A DNA stretch of 64,000 bases from assembly GCA_947683625.1 (NCBI GenBank), contig CANTUR010000009.1, positions 8,445,501 to 8,509,500 on the forward strand, in the 5' to 3' direction. The notes below the pieces were generated by a model, which worked only from the letters and a program-made list of their open reading frames with translations, searched no databases and was not told the DNA's origin. The translations under genes and the position numbers were made by a program. The stretch's first letter is position 1. Every line of letters starts with the position of its first letter. Source of the DNA: Mallotus nudiflorus. Its lineage: Eukaryota > Streptophyta > Magnoliopsida > Malpighiales > Euphorbiaceae. Of the stretch, positions 59,159 through 64,000 are shown one piece after another.

Positions 59159-59455
59159 TGACATATATATATGTATATACATATCAACGAAGAAAAGCTT
59201 CCATGATTACCAAATCAATTGCTCCAAGAAATCCTATAGAAACAAAGAAAAAATTTCCAAGCTTTCATCCAATTCATCTACCTTTATTCATAACCATTAA
59301 CTATTATTATCGACAAACAATAAATAATCTAGCCTCTCATTTCATCAAAGAAAGCGAACAAATCATCAAGAGACAATGAATGTTTACATCAGGACTGTCA
59401 GTATGTGTAGCCACTATCGTACTATTCTGTGGCATTTCCCTAATTCTGTTCACCT
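58838..59455. repeat. ~255-bp direct duplication flanking a (TA)n tract, inside the CACTA element
   Basis: 58838-59098 and 59200-59452 both contain TTCCATGATTACCAAATCAA, CATTTCATTAAAGAAAGCGA (or TCAAAG), AGTATGTGTAGCCACTATC and TTCTGTGGCATTTCCCTAAT. They are separated by a (TA)n tract (59098-59156) and GTATATACATATCAACGAAG. The right copy continues into TTCACCTGTAAGGATAC, which on the minus strand is a good splice acceptor (TATCCTTACAG) before an open segment VNRIREMPQNSTIVATHTDS. The left copy is cut at that acceptor by the (TA)n tract. Confidence 0.8.
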
Positions 59456-60966
59456 GTAAGGATACAACAAAAAGCATAAACATGCTTGGTATTAGAAGAA
59501 CAATGCATTGATGATGAAGCATAAGGTGGACGAGCTATTGTAAACATGGACATTTGTCATGGGTAAAACATAAGTAACAAGATAAATTTGTCTACGAAAG
59601 TTTTCTTCCAAAATCTTTTGTTTTCATCAACAGCAAGTTACCTCTCCAAGCATTTCCCACTTTCCAAATTCCACCACAAAGTTACGTGAATGCAATTTAA
59701 GTTTCTTTGTAATCAACACATGAATTCAACTTTAATCAGTAACTGATATAAAATAACTGAAAAATGATGGGTACCTTGCCAAGATGTATAAAGTTTTATA
59801 CCTCCTTACAAAAGGAGAGCTAGCCTCTTCATTGAATGGTTAAATAAATCAAAACATAATACATTTGATCATTATTATAAAAATGAACAAAGGAAAGAAA
59901 GGGCATCATCACTATTCATCATGGTGTACATACATATGTATATATTACCTGAGCAATATGCTCTGTAGCTGCAACCCTAGGCTTAACAACCTTAAAATTT
60001 ACAATTAAAAGAGTATTTAAAACACTGCCATCAGTTTAAATCATAACAAAAGGAATAAATAAATAAATAAAGCAAGCGAAAAAGAACTTTAGCAGCACAA
60101 TGCATAACAGAATAATTAAACTCACACGTAAGAATTCATTTTCAATCTTGGAAATGAATTAAAAGCTGATTCTTGCAAAAACAAAAACATATGAATTCAT
60201 TATATTCCAACTACACATGATTTTTTTGACTAAAAAAAAACATCAAATGCTCCATGCTCTTTCTCTTCCGTCGCTGCCACTGTGCTCACACCAGACAACA
60301 TTCTGGAACAACCAAAATGACCATTTTTTCACCATTACATCAGAAATATGACCCAACATTTCCAATTCTCGATCACAAGATCTGAACTATAAAGCTCCAC
60401 CATTTAGGCAAAAGGGTAATCAGTGGAGGTGATAGTGGAGCCAAGGATGTTGAGTCGTCGTCGAAGTTGGAAGGGGGAAAAGACAAAAGAGAGGAAGGAG
60501 AAGGTGGTGTTTGGGAACAAAGTTGAAAGGAGAAAGAATAAGATTCTCATGGTTGCTCGATGGGAAAATGGAGAAATTATTGTGGGCTGAAGTATCAGCA
60601 ACAGAGGAGGAGGAGGAGGAATGATCTCTAATAAAAGCAAGAGAGTATCATTTAGAAATTGATTTGTGGGTTAGTGAAGAATGGAGATTTTGAAATAGGG
60701 TTCTATGCCGGTCTTTGTGTTTGTGGATTTATTTGATGTGTTTTTATATTTAATTTTTAGGGATTTATTTGGGGGTAAGATTAGTGCCTTTTTTATTTAT
60801 TTATTTATTTAGTAATTGCAGGTTTAAATCACTCTTAACCTTTTTGAAGAGTTTTAGTGAGAGTATTTTACATTCCTCACTGAAACTATAAAGATTAAAC
60901 CTTTAGTGACAAGATTTTTATCCTCTCACTAAATTTTCATCACAAAAAATCAATATTCTAGTAGTG
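59456..60966. other. CACTA interior, right part
   Basis: No recognised gene. A minus-strand 78-codon frame (60404-60640) with a Pro/Leu-rich start has no recognisable homologue and could be an untranslated or first exon of the captured gene, or chance. Terminal repeat motifs begin near 60830. Confidence 0.4.
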
Positions 60967-60969
60967 CAT
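60967..60969. repeat. CACTA target-site duplication CAT (right)
   Basis: Pairs with 54978-54980. Confidence 0.85.
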
Positions 60970-61125
60970 GTTGGGTACTATCATTGTTTCATTAAGTATT
61001 TTTCTAAGATTGCTAAACCCTCAACTAATTTGTTTGCTAAAGATGTTACTTTTGAGTCTAATGATGAGTGTTTGATTACTTTTCACAGGTTAAAAAAAGC
61101 CTTAATCATAACACCAGTATTGTTT
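60967..61125 (+). pseudogene. pol: Athila-4 reverse transcriptase, part 2
   Basis: Continues the frame lost at 54980: YYHCFIKYFSKIAKPSTNLF, AKDVTFES, then LKKALIITPVLF, the RT/RNase H border of Athila. It is cut at about 61126 by the Tekay-like LTR. Confidence 0.85.
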
Positions 61126-62351
61126 TGTGTGTAATATTTACATATTTCTATGTTAAATTAATGACTTTTGAATTAATAAATAATGTTTAATGGGTATATT
61201 TTAGGTTAATTAGGAAATAATTGTATGTAAAAGTCTTTTTTAGGATTTTATTATTTTTGGTTTAATTTTAGTCAAATTATGAGTTTTTATTTAAGTACTA
61301 ATTAGTGTTTCCCTTTTTATAGGAAAGATTAAAAAGGATTCCAAAGAAATTGAGGATTTGTATAAGAAAATCATTTTTAGGGCACCACGACTTGGCACAC
61401 ACCTATGTCATTGCTTGGGCAATCTGCTAGAATGCAAGCTCATGTCACATAGGCACAACAGGGGTGTGCTATATAACCGGGCAACAAAAGGGGCCCTAGG
61501 GGCCATGCACCCTTAGAGTCCGTAGCTTATCCTAAGGACATGGTGGGATAAGAAAAAAATATTATGGCCGATCAAAGACATACGGGAAGGAAAAATACAA
61601 TGAAGGGCAATTTGATGAATATGAATAAATATTATTATTTATATATTTATCAAGGTGTGATGGGTGGAACATTATGATGTCTCTTCCTACTAACCCTCAA
61701 GGTGCTCCTTATGCGCTTTAGGGGCTACCTTCAATGTAAGCTCTCCACCATCCCCGAGGCTTGTGTGCATGTTTGACGATAAAGCCTTAAGTGAGCTCCC
61801 TAGTGTGAAGCTAGGTGACGAGCATCAAGTTCAGGAAAGAGGAATTCAGTGTCTCCATAGAGAAGGAGCTCTATGGACACTACGAGCCTGAGGTTCTTGT
61901 AGTGCGTGGTTCTCCTGGACCCAAGGTTATAATATGACTTGTGCTATGCACAAGCATATAGGGGAATTCTAAGGCACTGTGGGATTTGAATATATGCGGG
62001 ACTTGTGAAATAAGTATATGACCCTTGTGTATGTGAGAGCCTTGAGGCTAATGTGGGATTCGATAATGTGTGGGAACAATGAGGCGAATGCGAGGCTTAA
62101 GATAAGAATAAGGCTTGGATACATATGCAGGATAGAATGCGAGCATGAGCCTCGAATGTATGCGAGAAACATAGGAATAACGATAGTAGTGAACATGCTA
62201 GGTTGGTTAGGTTCACCAACACTCAACTATAGTCAAAGGACACTCAGTATTAATGCTAAAAGCATGTTCATGAGGCTTGGCTAGCCTAAACTTGGGGAAG
62301 TTTAGGTGCCACACGAGTTGAATGTCAAGGCTACATGGAGGACCCGTGACA
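61126..62351 (+). repeat. Tekay/Del-like chromovirus 5' LTR
   Basis: Begins within TTTTGTGTGTAATATTTAC (exact start 61126-61130 uncertain) where Athila-4 RT stops, and ends GGACCCGTGACA at 62351, just before a tRNA-Met primer site. The CCCGTGACA-TTTGGTATCAGAGC junction is typical of Tekay/Del elements. TATA box TATATAA at 61470-61476. The second LTR lies outside the window. Confidence 0.75.
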
Positions 62352-62353
62352 TT

Positions 62354-62365
62354 TGGTATCAGAGC
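62354..62365 (+). other. Primer-binding site, initiator tRNA-Met (Tekay-like)
   Basis: TGGTATCAGAGC, a perfect match to the usual site. Confidence 0.9.
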
Positions 62366-63514
62366 AAATAAAATGTGCTATGTGGGAAATATTAATATAG
62401 AAGGACCATGCTATTGAGGCGAGAATGAATAATTGTGGACCCATAATCATTCATGTATGCAACTATTTAATCAAATCTATTTTGTTGATGCAAAATAAGC
62501 ACATGGGATGCGGTTGTCAATGGCACATCAATGTGTCAAAATTGATAAACGAAAACTTATGGGAATTAGACGATATTCATCAAATGAATATCATGGAAAA
62601 TCAAGGCAAGGTAGAAATGTATATGACAAACTAATAAAATTGGTGGATCCTTTATACTTGTGACTCTTGCAAGAAATTATTAAGGCATAATTTACTTGTG
62701 AGAGTGAGCAAGTGAAGAGACACTTAAGTTTATTAGTGAGCTTATACATGAGAAATAAAATGCAATCATGTGAAGTGAAAAGTGTTTGAGACTTTGGTCA
62801 GATATGACACCATAATAGCATCATTGTACTGATGCATATCCTTGAGGGATAATCTATAAGATTGATAAAGAATCGAAAGAAACTGTGAGCCAAATAAGGG
62901 AACAACTGATAAAATTATAGCAGGATTGCTTATTGGAGTAAAAAGGCCAACCATGGTAGGATGAGAAACGTGCTAAATGAGAGGTCAACAGTGCCAATCA
63001 TAAGACAAAAATATCAATATTGCGATTGAATAATTTATAAGTGAAAACATAAAGGGTACATAGTCCCTAAATTGAGATGCGATGAACGTGATTCAATACG
63101 AGAGATAAAGTGCACTAAAATTCACAATGTGAACAAGGGTTGTGACAGGACCCATTAAATATGGCAAAATTGGAAATATTATTAGTCTTATGAGACTATT
63201 AAAGGGATGATGCCCTACAATTGGAAATGCGAGAATGCATAAAGATGAAGTGCAAAAATTGAGATATATCTTTCGATTGATGAATTATAAGAATTATCAA
63301 ATAGTAGCATGAACTTATAGCGATACATGATGTGGCTTAAGGGCCAGTGAGGCATTGAGCATGAGTCAAGCTTAAGAAGCCAATGTGATGGAATTTTCAT
63401 GATTATTATGACTCAAAGTGGGGGAGTGAAACCCACTCAGTAATGAATGAAATGATAAGTGAAATATTATGATTTGAGTGTGGTTGCAGTAACCACTATT
63501 GTGAGTGTGTGAGA

Positions 63515-63660
63515 ATGTGTGAAAGAAATAAAAATAATAATAAAGAAATAAAAAGGAAGAAAAAATAAAAAGCGAGAGAAAAGAATATAAAGTGAAAAGA
63601 AGAAAAGAAAATAACAAGGGAAAGTGAAAAGAAAGAGAGAAAAAAATAAGTGTGAGAGGA
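63515..63660 (+). repeat. Purine-rich tract
   Basis: About 145 bp almost entirely A and G on the plus strand (for example AAAAAGCGAGAGAAAAGAAT), a possible polypurine/triplex-forming stretch in the leader. Confidence 0.75.
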
Positions 63661-63674
63661 AACACGTTGTACGA

Positions 63675-63770
63675 GATGTGTGTTTGATGAGGGCTATGGT
63701 AGCCTTGATTTGTGTTTGCTGAGGGCTATGATAGCCTTGATGTGTGTTTGCTAAAGGTTGTGGTAGCCTT
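63675..63770 (+). repeat. 32-bp tandem repeat, three units
   Basis: Units at 63675-63706, 63707-63738 and 63739-63770, of the form GATGTGTGTTTGCTGAGGGC then TATGGTAGCCTT. Each contains GGGCTATGGTAGCC, an imperfect hairpin. Confidence 0.88.
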
Positions 63771-64000
63771 GTGTGTTACAAAAGGGTTTGCCAATAGAGC
63801 TTGAGGCAATCTTCGAGAAAAATAGATATATGTGTTCTATCCAGTTGAAAATAAGTATCGATATAACTAAACCAAGGAGTCACTAAGGGGATGGAATACG
63901 AGTGTGATAAACAAAGTGTAATGCTATTGATATTTGAAACACTTATAAAAATGTGGTGGCAAATGACTTAGATGACATGCAGTAACTTTCAAGAAGCAAG

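Larger units (their letters stand above)
54981..60966. mobile_element. Non-autonomous CACTA (En/Spm-like) transposon
   Basis: 5986 bp. Left end CACTACAAGAAAAATAAATT; right end TCAATATTCTAGTAGTG, an imperfect inverted copy of CACTACAAGAAAA. Flanked by CAT/CAT, and it splits Athila-4 RT at a single point. Subterminal repeats of the TTTCCCATCATTAAAAG type occur at least five times in 54999-55290, and GTCACTAAA-type motifs recur near 60840-60950. No CACTA transposase (TnpD-like) is recognisable in any frame. The interior carries GWD/PWD-like exon fragments (55823-57171) and long AT repeats. It would depend on a transposase supplied elsewhere. Confidence 0.9.
62366..64000 (+). other. Tekay-like leader, running off the window
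   Basis: 1.6 kb without a recognisable gag yet; Tekay/Del leaders are long. Short frames (62425-62634 and others) have no homology. It includes a purine-rich tract (63515-63660) and a 32-bp tandem repeat (63675-63770). Confidence 0.55.

Noticed and set aside
59028..59300. Frame with alternating Tyr-Ile run
   Set aside because: Read through a (TA)n tract.
60404..60640. Pro/Leu-rich 78-codon minus-strand frame in the CACTA element
   Set aside because: No recognised homology or splice context; kept only as a possible first exon in the region note.
62425..62634. 69-codon frame after the Tekay primer site as gag
   Set aside because: No chromovirus gag motif; gag is expected further downstream, beyond the window.

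Overview
This window is plant nuclear DNA made almost entirely of nested transposable elements. I see no intact host gene, tRNA, rRNA or CRISPR array. The evidence for a flowering plant is the set of families: several Athila-lineage Ty3/gypsy elements, a Tat/Ogre-lineage Ty3/gypsy element, Angela/BARE-like and Tork-like Ty1/copia elements, a Tekay/Del-like LTR, and a CACTA DNA transposon carrying exon fragments of a plant starch-phosphorylating dikinase. The sequence is AT-rich, and reading frames are broken by many stops, often TAG where Gln (CAG) or Trp (TGG) is expected. I cannot name the species.

Layout, left to right. (1) Athila-1 (+): partial 5' LTR 1-1188, primer site 1195-1212, start of gag to 1902; then an Angela-type copia block on the minus strand (1903-11200, three LTR copies); then Athila-1 pol 11201-13970, 3' region, and 3' LTR 15731-17198. 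(2) A Tat/Ogre-like element on the minus strand: truncated 3' LTR 17320-18773, internal region 18774-31246, 5' LTR 31247-33483. Between its integrase and 3' LTR are two antisense (plus-strand) gene relics, a plant mobile domain (PMD) protein and a DUF7745-like protein. (3) A Tork-like copia fragment (-), 33484-35420. (4) Athila-2 (-), 35420-48714, whose reverse transcriptase is split by a solo Tat-type LTR (41149-43291) with a perfect 5-bp target duplication. (5) Athila-3 (+), 48842-54115, an internally deleted element with gag fused directly to the integrase tail. (6) Athila-4 reverse transcriptase (+), 54116-54980, split by a 6-kb CACTA element (54981-60966, 3-bp target duplication) and resuming at 60967. 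(7) A Tekay-like chromovirus LTR (61126-62351), its tRNA-Met primer site and a long leader running off the window.

No element here looks autonomous. The most notable items are the non-autonomous CACTA element carrying exon-intron fragments of a GWD/PWD (alpha-glucan/phosphoglucan water dikinase) gene, and the tandem antisense PMD and DUF7745-like genes inside the Tat element. Also notable are the palindromic 20-bp arrays in the Tat LTRs, the GCACGGCCGTGC-type palindrome series in Athila-1, and several fossil junctions that let the order of insertions and deletions be worked out.
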